Part shown: positions 1 through 6,075 of the stretch, piece after piece
Numbering within the stretch: the first letter of the stretch is position 1
How the letters are laid out: each line of letters begins with the position of its first letter
Assembly (NCBI GenBank): GCA_035519475.1
Contig: DATIWI010000321.1
Span: 1 to 6,199 of the forward strand
Source of the DNA: Fen-1467 sp035519475
Lineage (GTDB): Bacteria > Verrucomicrobiota > Verrucomicrobiia > Opitutales > Opitutaceae
DNA: 6,199 bases
Direction of reading: 5' to 3'
The notes under the pieces: generated by a model
Database searches by the model: none
The model's input: the letters and a program-made list of their open reading frames with translations, nothing else
Told to the model about the DNA's origin: nothing
Made by a program: the position numbers and the translations under genes

Positions 1-256
1 GGTCGTGGACCGTGTTGAAGAGGAGGCGGGTCACCCCGCCGTTGCGCGCGTCGGGCGGCAGGATCACGAGGCGGAAGGAATGGAGATCCGCCACCCCGCG
101 GAGGGCCGGGCGCAGGGCCGCCACCGCCCCCGCGAGGCGCGCGCGCAATGCCTCCGGTGTCAGGTCGGCGACCGGCAGCAACGCGGTGCAGCTCCGGGGC
201 GTGCGCCAGCGGGCGCGCAGGCGTTCGCCCCAGGATTCCAGTGGCCGCGTCGGCAT
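1..256 (-). CDS. Unrecognised protein, N-terminal 85 residues only (runs off left edge)
   Basis: An open minus-strand frame begins at the ATG at 256-254 and continues out of the window with no stop, so only the N-terminus is visible. It begins MPTRPLESWGERLRARW; further on are TALLPVADLTPEALRARL and the hydrophobic stretch FRLVILPPD, followed by GGVTRLLFNTVHD at the edge. A short strand (FRLVILP) followed by a second (TRLLFNTV) suggests an alpha/beta ferredoxin-like fold, but I do not recognise the family. A GGAG lies 10 bases upstream of the ATG (267-270 on the plus strand), a plausible ribosome binding site. The start is 36 bases after the stop of the P450 on the same strand, so the two are probably co-transcribed and possibly functionally linked. 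No signal peptide is visible. The frame is well supported by its codon pattern and openness; the function is unknown. Confidence 0.6.
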   Translation of the reverse strand, partial: MPTRPLESWGERLRARWRTPRSCTALLPVADLTPEALRARLAGAVAALRPALRGVADLHSFRLVILPPDARNGGVTRLLFNTVHD

Positions 257-292
257 GGTGTCGGGTCTCCGCGGCGCGGGCGCGCCAGGCTT

Positions 293-1495
293 TCAGAATT
301 CGAGGTTGAAGATGCGCAGCTTCCGCAGATCGAAACGGGCCGCCAGCGCATCGAGCATCAAGACCGTGACGAGGATCGACAAGTCTTTCGCGGGACAGAC
401 GTGCGGCCCGGCCGACCAGCTCAGCACCCGCTCGAACTCCTCACGTGAACGGTTGATGCGGAAGGCGGCCGGGTCGGAGAACTGCCGCGGATCCCGATTG
501 ATGCAGACGAACGGATACGCCACCTCGTCCCCGGGCCGCAGCGGCAGCGTCCGGCCGGCGACCTCCGCCGTCTCGTCCTCCTCAACGATGCGGTGCACGG
601 AGGTGACGGTGGGGCAGTAGCGGAGCGCCTCCACCACGAACGCCATCCGCTCCCACGGCTGGAGGCGGCCGTAGTCCAGGTCGAACTCGGCGGCGAAGCC
701 GACGGCCTTGATGACGATGGTGCCGAGGCTGAACATCGCCGCGAACAGGGTCATGTCGATGATCATGTTGTCGACTCCCAGCCGGCGGAGCGGCAGGTAC
801 GCGTCGCGCCGCACGCCTTCGCGGGTGCCGAGCAAGCCCAACAGGAACGGGCAATAGCGCCCGAAGAGGGAGAACTCCACGAAGCGGCGCGTGTAGTTGA
901 AGGTGATGGCGTCGGCCGCGGCCTTCGGGAGACCCTGTTGGGCGAGGATGCGCAGCATGAGCCGGGTCACGGCGCCGCGGATGCTCCACATCGTGGCCAT
1001 CCGGGGGTCGGCGGACCACTCGGCGAGCTCCGCCGCGCATTCCGTGCGCAACGCCGCGAGGTCGAGCGCGCGGACGCGCGGCGTCATCACCTGTTGGTCG
1101 ATGTAGCCGCGGGCGAGGCGGCGCACGGGGTCGGCGGTCGTGATGGGGCCCGCGTTGGTGACGAAGGCCCCGGGGTCGTTGCTCACCAGATCGACTCCCA
1201 TGAAGCGGTTGCCGCGCAGCGCGGGCCGGGCGATTTCGCGGGCGGCGCGCTCGTGGTCGACGATCATGAGCGCCTTGCCGAAAATGAAATTGCCGCGGTA
1301 GACGCGGTGGTGCAGCTGCATGGCCGCGTTCTGCACGTTGGCAAAGACCAGCATCCAGTCGACGAACGAGGTGCCCTCGAAGATCAGCCGCCGGAACCAG
1401 CCGAGGCGCATCCGCCACGCCCGGATCTTTAGGGGTTTGAGCACCCAGATGACGGGGAGGGAGAGCGCATGCGCGCAACGGCGCAGGAAATTCAT
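293..1495 (-). CDS. Atypical cytochrome P450
   Basis: This encodes a 400-residue heme-thiolate protein if translation starts at the ATG at 1495 (MNFLRRCAHALSLPV). That length is normal for a bacterial P450. The K-helix ExxR is EALR at 289-292. The following HRI (301-303) and the AYPFVCINRDPRQFSDPAAF stretch (about 326-345) are typical of the region before the heme loop. The heme loop is WSAGPHVCPAK, with the proximal ligand Cys367; the consensus F is W and the last G is A. The I-helix region (about 244-266, containing FAAMFSLGT) lacks the usual acid-threonine pair used for O2 activation, as in P450s that act on hydroperoxides or use peroxide, so peroxide use is an inference. The N-terminus has some hydrophobic residues but no clear membrane anchor. 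The frame is open upstream to 1675, with other possible ATGs at 1534 and 1675. I prefer 1495 because the extra residues look non-coding; no start has a clear Shine-Dalgarno. The truncated frame at 1-256 follows at 36 bases. Substrate and redox partner are not visible. Confidence 0.85.
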   Translation of the reverse strand: MNFLRRCAHALSLPVIWVLKPLKIRAWRMRLGWFRRLIFEGTSFVDWMLVFANVQNAAMQLHHRVYRGNFIFGKALMIVDHERAAREIARPALRGNRFMGVDLVSNDPGAFVTNAGPITTADPVRRLARGYIDQQVMTPRVRALDLAALRTECAAELAEWSADPRMATMWSIRGAVTRLMLRILAQQGLPKAAADAITFNYTRRFVEFSLFGRYCPFLLGLLGTREGVRRDAYLPLRRLGVDNMIIDMTLFAAMFSLGTIVIKAVGFAAEFDLDYGRLQPWERMAFVVEALRYCPTVTSVHRIVEEDETAEVAGRTLPLRPGDEVAYPFVCINRDPRQFSDPAAFRINRSREEFERVLSWSAGPHVCPAKDLSILVTVLMLDALAARFDLRKLRIFNLEF

Positions 1496-1708
1496 CCGGA
1501 TCGAGCGGTTGAAACTGGCCCCGCCCAAGCGCATCGCCGGAGGACCAGCGGGGTGCGGGGAGCCGGGCTTTAGGCAATCTTCTAAGCCACAGTTCGCCAA
1601 CTTATGTCTACCTCGGCAAGGAAATCCTGCGCTTCCGGCGGCATCCGCCTCCCCTCTCGAGCCCTGGCGGGCCATGCGCGCTCCGCCCCGGGGCTGGGCG
1701 CCGCCGGC
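1496..1708. promoter_or_regulatory. Gap upstream of the P450; possible control region
   Basis: This gap lies between the RES toxin stop and the preferred P450 start. It has an AT-richer island at about 1565-1612 in otherwise very GC-rich sequence, where a minus-strand promoter for the P450 would be expected. An inverted repeat GGCTT (1566-1570) / AAGCC (1584-1588) sits in it and could be an operator. I see no convincing -35/-10 pair. A hairpin CGCCGG-ctca-CCGGCG at 1702-1717 covers the toxin stop codon but has no U-tract, so it is not a standard terminator. If the P450 starts at 1675 instead, most of this gap is coding. Confidence 0.25.
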
Positions 1709-2191
1709 TCACCGGCGCGCCGCCAGCAACTCCGCCAGCCGCGGGTCAAACCGATAGGCCACCGGCCCGCCGATCACCCATTTCCAATCCCAGCCGGGGT
1801 GATGCGTATTGACGATCAGATTGAACTCACCCGGCGTGACCGCCGAAGGAACGCGCAGCGCCGGCGTCCGCCCGGCGTCGTACCATTGGTCGCCCAGCGC
1901 CTGGGCCGCAGGCAGCAGATCCGCGCCGTCCCAACCGGCGGGCACGCGGGCCAGCGGCGCAATCTGGGCGTCGGGCACCTCGAGCTCGTAGCGCATGTGC
2001 GGGACCAGCGCATCGATCCGCTTGTAGTGCACCAGGCGTTCGAGCGCGGCCAGGGAGAGGCTTTGGGCGGCATAATCCAGCAGCCGCCCGCGGGTGTGCC
2101 AGCGCCCGTCCGCCCCAAACCCGCTCCGGCCGCTGAAGGCGGCCGTGGGGGTCCGGCCATACCGCTTCAGCACGATGCGGAAGGCCTTCAC
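1709..2191 (-). CDS. RES-domain toxin of a RES-Xre toxin-antitoxin pair
   Basis: The 160-residue protein is essentially one RES domain. RES toxins of this type (the family of MbcT and Pseudomonas Res) consume cellular NAD+ in the cytoplasm and arrest growth unless held by the antitoxin; that is family knowledge. Seen here: KAFRIVLKRYGRTPTAAFSG at the N-terminus, GRWHTRG with Arg30, Tyr40 in LLDYAAQSLSLAALE, Glu51 at the end of that helix, and Ser116 in RVPSAV. These correspond to the conserved Arg, Tyr, Glu and Ser of the family, so the active site looks intact. The C-terminus (NTHHPGWDWKWVIGGPVAYR) is also family-like. I chose the GTG at 2191-2189 because it overlaps the antitoxin stop by four bases (GTGA) and gives the normal RES N-terminus, which implies translational coupling. 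The length is typical for the family. Confidence 0.88.
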   Translation of the reverse strand: MKAFRIVLKRYGRTPTAAFSGRSGFGADGRWHTRGRLLDYAAQSLSLAALERLVHYKRIDALVPHMRYELEVPDAQIAPLARVPAGWDGADLLPAAQALGDQWYDAGRTPALRVPSAVTPGEFNLIVNTHHPGWDWKWVIGGPVAYRFDPRLAELLAARR

Positions 2192-2586
2192 ACCGGGACG
2201 CCGTGAATCATCGCCGTGAGCAGATTCTCCAGCCGGCTCATCTCCAGGTCGGTCGCGAGCATCTGCAGCGGGGCCTTGCCGCCCAGGCTGCCGTCCGGCG
2301 TTTCCAGCCATTCCGCCACCGCCGCGTCGGTGGCAAACACCTCGCGCGCCAGCCGCCGGACGCGCACCAGCCGGAAGAGGCGCTCCGACTCGCTGGCGGT
2401 GAAGCTCCGCCCGTGCCGCTGCCGCCACGCCGCCGTGCGCGGGCTGATCGCCAGCGCGTCGATCACCTTGCTGCGCGACAGGCCGAGCCCCGCCGCAATC
2501 TGGGCGAGCGCGGTGGACGGAAACCCTTTCCGCACCGCGGCGATCTGCGTCGAGAGAGGCTGTTCGGTGAGCGTGAGGATGTGCAT
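2188..2586 (-). CDS. Xre/MbcA/ParS-type antitoxin of the RES-Xre pair
   Basis: This 132-residue protein has a helix-turn-helix region near residues 26-46 (ALAQIAAGLGLSRSKVIDAL) and a C-terminal DUF2384-type toxin-binding domain at about 70-132 (REVF, AVAEWL, LGGKAPLQML, LLTAMIHG). Proteins of this architecture neutralise the RES toxin by binding it and repress their own operon through the N-terminal domain. The start ATG at 2586-2584 was chosen over an upstream in-frame ATG at 2676 because the extra 30 residues would cover the predicted promoter and operator and look non-coding. No Shine-Dalgarno is evident. The stop TGA (2190-2188) overlaps the toxin GTG, giving the usual antitoxin-first order with coupled translation. 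Confidence 0.87.
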   Translation of the reverse strand: MHILTLTEQPLSTQIAAVRKGFPSTALAQIAAGLGLSRSKVIDALAISPRTAAWRQRHGRSFTASESERLFRLVRVRRLAREVFATDAAVAEWLETPDGSLGGKAPLQMLATDLEMSRLENLLTAMIHGVPV

Positions 2587-2590
2587 TGTG

Positions 2591-2606
2591 CAATATGGCC
2601 TAATTG
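2591..2606. promoter_or_regulatory. Candidate antitoxin operator (palindrome)
   Basis: The 16-base interrupted palindrome CAATnnGGCCnnATTG lies four bases upstream of the antitoxin ATG and just after the predicted transcription start. RES-Xre operons are commonly autoregulated by the antitoxin or the complex binding inverted repeats at their promoter, so this is the natural candidate site. Flanking ATTG and CAAT sequences at about 2585-2588 and 2613-2616 could extend it. The palindrome is directly visible; the role is inferred. Confidence 0.4.
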
Positions 2607-2613
2607 ACGATGC

Positions 2614-2642
2614 AATCTTGCGCCAACCGGGGATGATGTCAA
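2614..2642 (-). promoter_or_regulatory. Candidate sigma70-type promoter of the toxin-antitoxin operon
   Basis: On the minus strand a perfect TTGACA (2642-2637) is followed after 17 bases by AAGATT (2619-2614), a weak -10. Transcription would start near 2607, at the edge of the palindrome at 2591-2606, leaving a leader of about 20 bases before the antitoxin ATG. The -35 and the spacing are good; the -10 matches the consensus at only three of six positions. Confidence 0.45.
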
Positions 2643-2827
2643 GCGGCGGCGTCCGCTGTGGCGGCCGGACCGCCAACCCCGCCCTCCCTTCCCCGCCTTT
2701 CGCAAAACCGCTGGCGGCAGCTGCAATTTGTCGCGATCTGGGCTAATGGTCCCGCTCGGCGCCGCGAACGGCCATCCGTGGTCGTTCGATCCCATCGGCG
2801 TCGCCACGCAGTCCTTGATCGTTCCCC

Positions 2828-4192
2828 ATGCCCAACTCGATCGTCAACTACGACGGCAGCATCACCGCCAACCCCCGCCAGCTCGTTTACCCGCAAACTG
2901 CGCCCGAAATCCAGGCCGTCCTGCGCGACCCTGTCCGCTACCCGGGCCCAGTGCGGGCCATGGGAAGCTACCACTCCTTGACCCCGTGCGCTTCGTCGGA
3001 CGGCACGGTGCTGAACTTGTCCCGCATGACGCGAATCCTCGAGATCGACCCGGCCAAGGGGATTCTCACGGCGGAAGCCGGCCTCCAATTCATCGAGGCA
3101 TCGCGCGCCCTCCGCGCGCAGGATCTCCAGTTCATGACGAACATCGAGATCGGCAACATGACGCTCGGCTCGGCCGCCTGCTGCCAGACCAAGGACGCCC
3201 TCGACGGCATCGAGTTCGGTCAGGTCAATTCCTATGTCACCGCGATGAAATGGGTCACGCCGGCCGGCGACCTCGCCGAGGCCTCCGAAGAGCGCAACCC
3301 CGAACTCTTGCGCCGGATGCGGGCCAGCTATGGCCTGGCCGGCGTGGTCTACGAGGTCAGCTTCCGCATCAAGCCGGTCGAGGCGCTGCATTTCACCTAC
3401 CTGCCGCGCCCCGTGGACGAACTCACCCCGGAGGAGGTCGACCAACGGCTCGACACCTCCGAGGGGTTGATTGGCTGGACGGTCGGCCGGACATGTGTCT
3501 TTCAACAGCGACACCGCATTGCCGAACCAGGCATCTTCGGTTCCATCCTCGCCGCCGCTCGCCGCCGCCTATGGAACCACAGCGTCGCGCATACGGGACA
3601 TTTCATTGATCAGTTCATTTCCGATCCGCATCTCCGCGCCGCCGCGGAAACGGGCCTGTTCGACGTGGAAAAGCTGCTTTACGGCGCCCTGCGGCTCTTT
3701 GGCGGCATCACCTTGCTGGCCCCCGACAAGACCGTGGACTACAGCCAGACCCCGCCCTCCTCCCGGTACGCCTTCACGTTCTGGGCCTTCCCGCGCAGCC
3801 AATGGCTGGCGACCCTGCGCGCCTATCTCGATTTCGCCGACGAATACTTCAAGCGCACCGGGTTCCGCTGCAACATGCCCCTGGGGGCCTATCATATCCG
3901 GCGCGACACTCATTCACTCCTGTCGTACACGCACGATCAGGAGATCTTCTCGATCGACCCGATTCATGCCAGTACCGACAACGCCGCCTGGCACCAATTT
4001 CTGAGGCAATTCAACGAATTTGCCCATCAGCGCGGCGGCATCCCGCTGCTCAACCAGAGCCCATTCGTCGAGCGGAAGCATGTCGAGGTCGCCTATGGCC
4101 AGCGTTGGTTCGAGTTCTCCGATTGGGTGAGGAAGATGGACCCAACCGGCCGGATGTTGAATCCGTTCTTCGCTTCCCTGCTCTCGCCATAG
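2828..4192 (+). CDS. FAD-dependent oxidase, PCMH/VAO superfamily
   Basis: This encodes a 454-residue flavoprotein with no signal peptide. The N-terminal FAD-binding (PCMH-type) domain spans roughly residues 15-185. It contains AMGSYHSLTPC, where His49 matches the position of the histidine that carries covalent FAD in aldonolactone and related oxidases (usually GSGHS). It also has GNMTLGSAACCQTKDAL at 109-125 and ASYGLAGVVYEVSFRIKPV at 167-185. The C-terminus FSDWVRKMDPTGRMLNPFFA matches the family's terminal DPxGxxLNP element. The RPHWGK-like segment of true sugar-lactone oxidases is not seen; ERKHVEVAYGQRWFEF stands there instead, so the substrate should not be taken as an aldonolactone. Oxidation of an alcohol with O2 yielding H2O2 is the family expectation. 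It starts at ATG 2828 with no evident Shine-Dalgarno, is alone on the plus strand, and diverges from the toxin-antitoxin operon across a 185-base gap (2643-2827). That gap holds a small hairpin at 2659-2675 and no clear promoter. Confidence 0.82.
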   Translation: MPNSIVNYDGSITANPRQLVYPQTAPEIQAVLRDPVRYPGPVRAMGSYHSLTPCASSDGTVLNLSRMTRILEIDPAKGILTAEAGLQFIEASRALRAQDLQFMTNIEIGNMTLGSAACCQTKDALDGIEFGQVNSYVTAMKWVTPAGDLAEASEERNPELLRRMRASYGLAGVVYEVSFRIKPVEALHFTYLPRPVDELTPEEVDQRLDTSEGLIGWTVGRTCVFQQRHRIAEPGIFGSILAAARRRLWNHSVAHTGHFIDQFISDPHLRAAAETGLFDVEKLLYGALRLFGGITLLAPDKTVDYSQTPPSSRYAFTFWAFPRSQWLATLRAYLDFADEYFKRTGFRCNMPLGAYHIRRDTHSLLSYTHDQEIFSIDPIHASTDNAAWHQFLRQFNEFAHQRGGIPLLNQSPFVERKHVEVAYGQRWFEFSDWVRKMDPTGRMLNPFFASLLSP

Positions 4193-4419
4193 GCCACGCA
4201 CCGCTCCGGCGGCGGGATCGTCGACGGAGAACGACGAGACGGATTTCGCCGTCTGCGCGGGCGGTCTTCTTGCCTTCTACGTGCTGCGTGCCCGCGGCAA
4301 AATCATCGGTTGGGTACCGCTTGGCTTGGCGCCAATCGCCTCGGCCCTCGTCCTTCGCCAGTCGTGCGAATATCGTTCCCGCGACCGTTGATCGGGCCGG
4401 CTCTAGTTCCTAAGGTTAT
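4193..4419. other. Convergent intergenic region with a small hairpin
   Basis: This 227-base gap lies between two convergent genes. The only structure is AGACGG (4237-4242) / CCGTCT (4249-4254) around a six-base loop. It could end the FAD oxidase transcript but has no following T-run, so it is not a standard intrinsic terminator. A plus-strand frame with no start codon runs to a TGA at 4391 and reads like a membrane-protein tail (AGGLLAFYVLRARGKIIGWV, then PLGLAPIASALVLR). It may be a gene remnant or chance. Confidence 0.3.
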
Positions 4420-5151
4420 CTACTGGGCGTACGAGATTTCCCACGTGTCGCCGCCGATGACCTCGAGGATGTAGGTGCCGGCATTCGAAATGTTCACTTT
4501 CGCTGTCAGCGTCGGATTGGTGGAGTTGTGGCACAGATTGGTCACATAGGCACCCGTATCGGCATTCACCAGATTGACCTCCAGGCGGGCGGAGAACCGG
4601 CCTTTCAGTTTCTGGTTCATCGTGAACGTGGCGGAGCCCGCCTTCAGATGGAAGAAAGGCGTCACCTTGCCGGTGGTCCCGCTGAAGGTCAGGTCGCCGG
4701 AAACGGGCTCGGGCTTGGGGCTCTTCAATATCTCGACCGTCCACGGCCCGTCGGCTTCGTCCACAAAGATCATGTAGTCATCCGATTTCAGCCAGCCCTG
4801 ACACTCGATCTTCTCTGATGTCGACGGACCCATCCAGTTGGTTATCAGTCCGCCGACCGTATCCTTGGCGGTCACCATGGCCTGGGTGGCTAAAGACAGC
4901 TGACAGGTGCTGATCTCGGCCCCGGTGTACGAGATTTTGAGGATATACCACCCGTCTTTGCTGAGCGCGAATCTGTCCGAGGTGATCTTCTTCCCTTGGC
5001 CGCCCGTGATGACAATCTTGTCGGGGCCCTGCTGGACGGTGATCTTGTCGGCGACGACCGGCTTGGGAAAGGCAGTTGCAGCGGAAAGAATGGTCGTTGC
5101 GAAGATGATCGCCGGATATTTGCGGATGGTGGACAGATTCGTGGCAGGCAT
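4420..5151 (-). CDS. Secreted two-domain beta-rich protein of unknown function
   Basis: The 243-residue product starts with a Sec-type signal peptide: NLSTIRKYP, a hydrophobic core AIIFATTILSAATAF at about 14-28, and a probable cleavage after PVVA (residue 34). The ATG at 5151 was chosen because it places the signal peptide at the N-terminus; an upstream in-frame TTG at 5232 would add 27 residues. The mature part seems to hold two related beta-sandwich-like modules, about 55-143 and 152-243. Their ends align: YMIFVDEADGPWTVEI in the first and YILEVIGGDTWEISY in the second. This GxWxI-type ending resembles bacterial pre-peptidase C-terminal (PPC) domains, a comparison by eye only. There are three cysteines in the mature part and no catalytic motif, lipobox or anchor. 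The gene is visibly less GC-rich than its neighbours, which may reflect transfer or a different expression class. No Shine-Dalgarno is visible and no family is recognised. Confidence 0.7.
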   Translation of the reverse strand: MPATNLSTIRKYPAIIFATTILSAATAFPKPVVADKITVQQGPDKIVITGGQGKKITSDRFALSKDGWYILKISYTGAEISTCQLSLATQAMVTAKDTVGGLITNWMGPSTSEKIECQGWLKSDDYMIFVDEADGPWTVEILKSPKPEPVSGDLTFSGTTGKVTPFFHLKAGSATFTMNQKLKGRFSARLEVNLVNADTGAYVTNLCHNSTNPTLTAKVNISNAGTYILEVIGGDTWEISYAQ

Positions 5152-5411
5152 TGGGAGAAAATTGTTGAAGCTGAGATACAACTGACGCCCGACCGGACGA
5201 TCGAGAATAGGAATGCGGAAAATCGTCGTCAAGGTGGTTCACTGGAATGAAGCCTTCCAGCCGTTGATGAGCGCTCCGCGTGCCCTATGGGGTCACGGCG
5301 GCGATGCCTCGATGACGATGACCGCCTTCGCCGGAAGCTGACGGCCACGCCCGGGGAAGTAACGAACCCCGCAGGTATAAACATCCCACGGCATGATTCG
5401 TGTCATGAGTT
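5152..5411. other. Intergenic stretch without a supported gene
   Basis: I found no convincing gene or RNA here. Short frames exist on both strands, for example a minus-strand frame from an ATG at 5406 to a stop at 5293, about 37 residues (ending QLPAKAVIVIEASPP). They lack homology I can recognise and a ribosome binding site. A promoter for the secreted protein is expected near 5160-5240, but no clear -35/-10 pair stands out. Confidence 0.3.
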
Positions 5412-5517
5412 GTGCCCCTCGCCGCGCCCCCTCCAAGGGCGCGCTCAGGGTACCATGCTTCGCCAATTCAATAAAACGGCTGCACCATGCGAAGCCCAAA
5501 GGGCGAAGCATGGTGCC
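5412..5517 (+). repeat. Palindromic repeat, full copy 1 (REP-like)
   Basis: It has two structural halves. The left half is a hairpin: GTGCCC (5412-5417) pairs with GGGTAC (5448-5453) with one wobble. Inside it CGCGCCC (5423-5429) pairs perfectly with GGGCGCG (5437-5443). The right half is a long inverted repeat: 5449-5464 (GGTACCATGCTTCGCC) with 5502-5517 (GGCGAAGCATGGTGCC), 15 of 16 Watson-Crick plus one wobble. A second palindrome shares the right arm: GCACCATGC (5482-5490) / GCATGGTGC (5508-5516), with an inner GCCC-AAA-GGGC hairpin. The left half is clearly homologous to 6076-6120 and in the same orientation. No protein-coding role is evident. Confidence 0.75.
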
Positions 5518-5658
5518 ACTCTTTGAGGCCGCTCGAACGTTCTTTCAGGGCCAACCTCCCCTAGCTGGGCCTTACTGGACATTGCCCCAACCTTCTTGGA
5601 TGAAAATCCCTCCGGTTAGCGTGTGCTTACGAGACCGGAGACCGCCCTGCATGACCTA
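5518..5658. other. Spacer with a small inverted repeat
   Basis: No gene is seen. CTCCGGT (5610-5616) and ACCGGAG (5634-5640) form a seven-base inverted repeat around a 17-base loop, and GAGACCG is repeated in tandem at 5631-5644. These may be remains of an RNA gene or of another repeat, but neither can be supported further. Confidence 0.3.
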
Positions 5659-5740
5659 TGGAGAAAGCGGGACTTGAACCGTCCTTTAGACGGAAGATCC
5701 GTTCGCGGAGGGTATCAGCCAACTGATCGGCCGTGCTCTT
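5659..5740 (-). pseudogene. Decayed tRNA/tmRNA 3'-end-like sequence
   Basis: On the minus strand this ends with GGTTCAAGTCCCGC, then TTTCTCC and A, which reads like a T-loop, the 3' T-stem strand, the acceptor 3' strand and a discriminator base. A D-arm-like GATCAGTTGGCTGATA lies upstream (about 5715-5730). It does not fold as a working tRNA: the T-stem pairs at only three of five positions, the acceptor has no seven-base 5' partner, and GACGG pairs instead with CCGTC just upstream, as CCGTC-taaag-GACGG. No CCA is encoded. Its last 20 bases (plus strand 5659-5678) match the tmRNA end at 6180-6199 in 16 of 20 positions. It is best read as a remnant or duplicated RNA-gene end rather than a functional RNA. 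Confidence 0.35.
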
Positions 5741-5764
5741 CGACGCGCGCCGGCGAGGGGCTTG
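5733..5764 (+). repeat. Partial copy of the palindromic repeat (left half only)
   Basis: GTGCTCTTCGACGCG... matches 6076-6107 in 28 of 32 positions without gaps, in the same orientation. The similarity fades after GGGGCTTG, so the inverted-repeat half is missing. It ends about ten bases before the GIY-YIG stop codon, making a direct repeat around that gene with the copy at 6076. Confidence 0.6.
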
Positions 5765-5773
5765 ATGGACGCG

Positions 5774-6058
5774 TTATCGGCGACGACGCCGGGCTAATTC
5801 ATGAATCCGGTCCAGCCGGCCGGCAATCATCGCCTGTTTCTTTGCCCGCGACCAGCGTTTCAGCTGACGCTCTCGGGTTATGGCGGACAACTCGTTCGAA
5901 TGCTCTTCTGAGTATGCAATCCGGATTGGAGGGTGACTGCGCGTAAAGCCTGCGCCCGTTCCAGCCAAATGCGCCGCGAATCGTGCTTTCAGGTCTTCGG
6001 TGTGTCCGACGTAAATGCACCCGCCGGAACACTCGAGCATGTAGACCCACCAAGTCAT
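5774..6058 (-). CDS. Small GIY-YIG nuclease family protein (YhbQ/UPF0213-like)
   Basis: The 94-residue protein is a lone GIY-YIG catalytic domain. Seen: the first motif strand WVYML (4-8), the second CIYVGHT (14-20) containing the YVG form of YIG, Arg26 in LKARFAAH, and the C-terminal helix with Glu63 in TRERQLKRWSRAKKQAMI (61-78). These are the catalytic Tyr, Arg and Glu positions of the fold. The family cleaves DNA in UvrC, homing endonucleases and repair enzymes; for small single-domain members the substrate is generally unknown. It starts at ATG 6058 with no good Shine-Dalgarno and ends in a basic tail (ELARRRRR). It lies 119 bases downstream of the tmRNA 3' end on the same strand, so it could be transcribed by read-through, and it is bracketed by the repeats at 5733 and 6076. 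The position suggests a mobile or once-mobile gene at ssrA. Confidence 0.88.
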   Translation of the reverse strand: MTWWVYMLECSGGCIYVGHTEDLKARFAAHLAGTGAGFTRSHPPIRIAYSEEHSNELSAITRERQLKRWSRAKKQAMIAGRLDRIHELARRRRR

Positions 6059-6075
6059 AGCTCAGGTCATTGCCT

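Noticed and set aside
593..1432. Long plus-strand open frame (279 codons) opposite the P450
   Set aside because: It is the antisense shadow of the P450 in GC-rich DNA; its composition is rich in Arg, His, Gly and Asp with no hydrophobic core, and it has no recognisable motif.
2192..2593. N-terminal extension of the RES toxin frame over the antitoxin gene
   Set aside because: This part reads as Arg/Ala/His-rich shadow sequence, while the antitoxin frame over the same bases shows a clear helix-turn-helix and DUF2384-type domain; the toxin starts at the overlapping GTG.
2639..3514. Minus-strand open frame (291 codons) opposite the 5' part of the FAD oxidase
   Set aside because: It is a complement of the oxidase codons and crosses the intergenic region; the real frame shows FAD-domain motifs.
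4237..4254. Intrinsic terminator of the FAD oxidase
   Set aside because: The six-pair hairpin is real, but it is not followed by a T-run.
5293..5511. Minus-strand 72-codon frame through repeat copy 1
   Set aside because: Its first half is translated palindromic repeat, and no ribosome binding site or family match supports it.
5659..5740. Functional tRNA on the minus strand
   Set aside because: Acceptor and T-stems do not pair properly, no anticodon arm fits without reusing T-stem bases, and no CCA is encoded; kept only as a decayed tRNA-like sequence.
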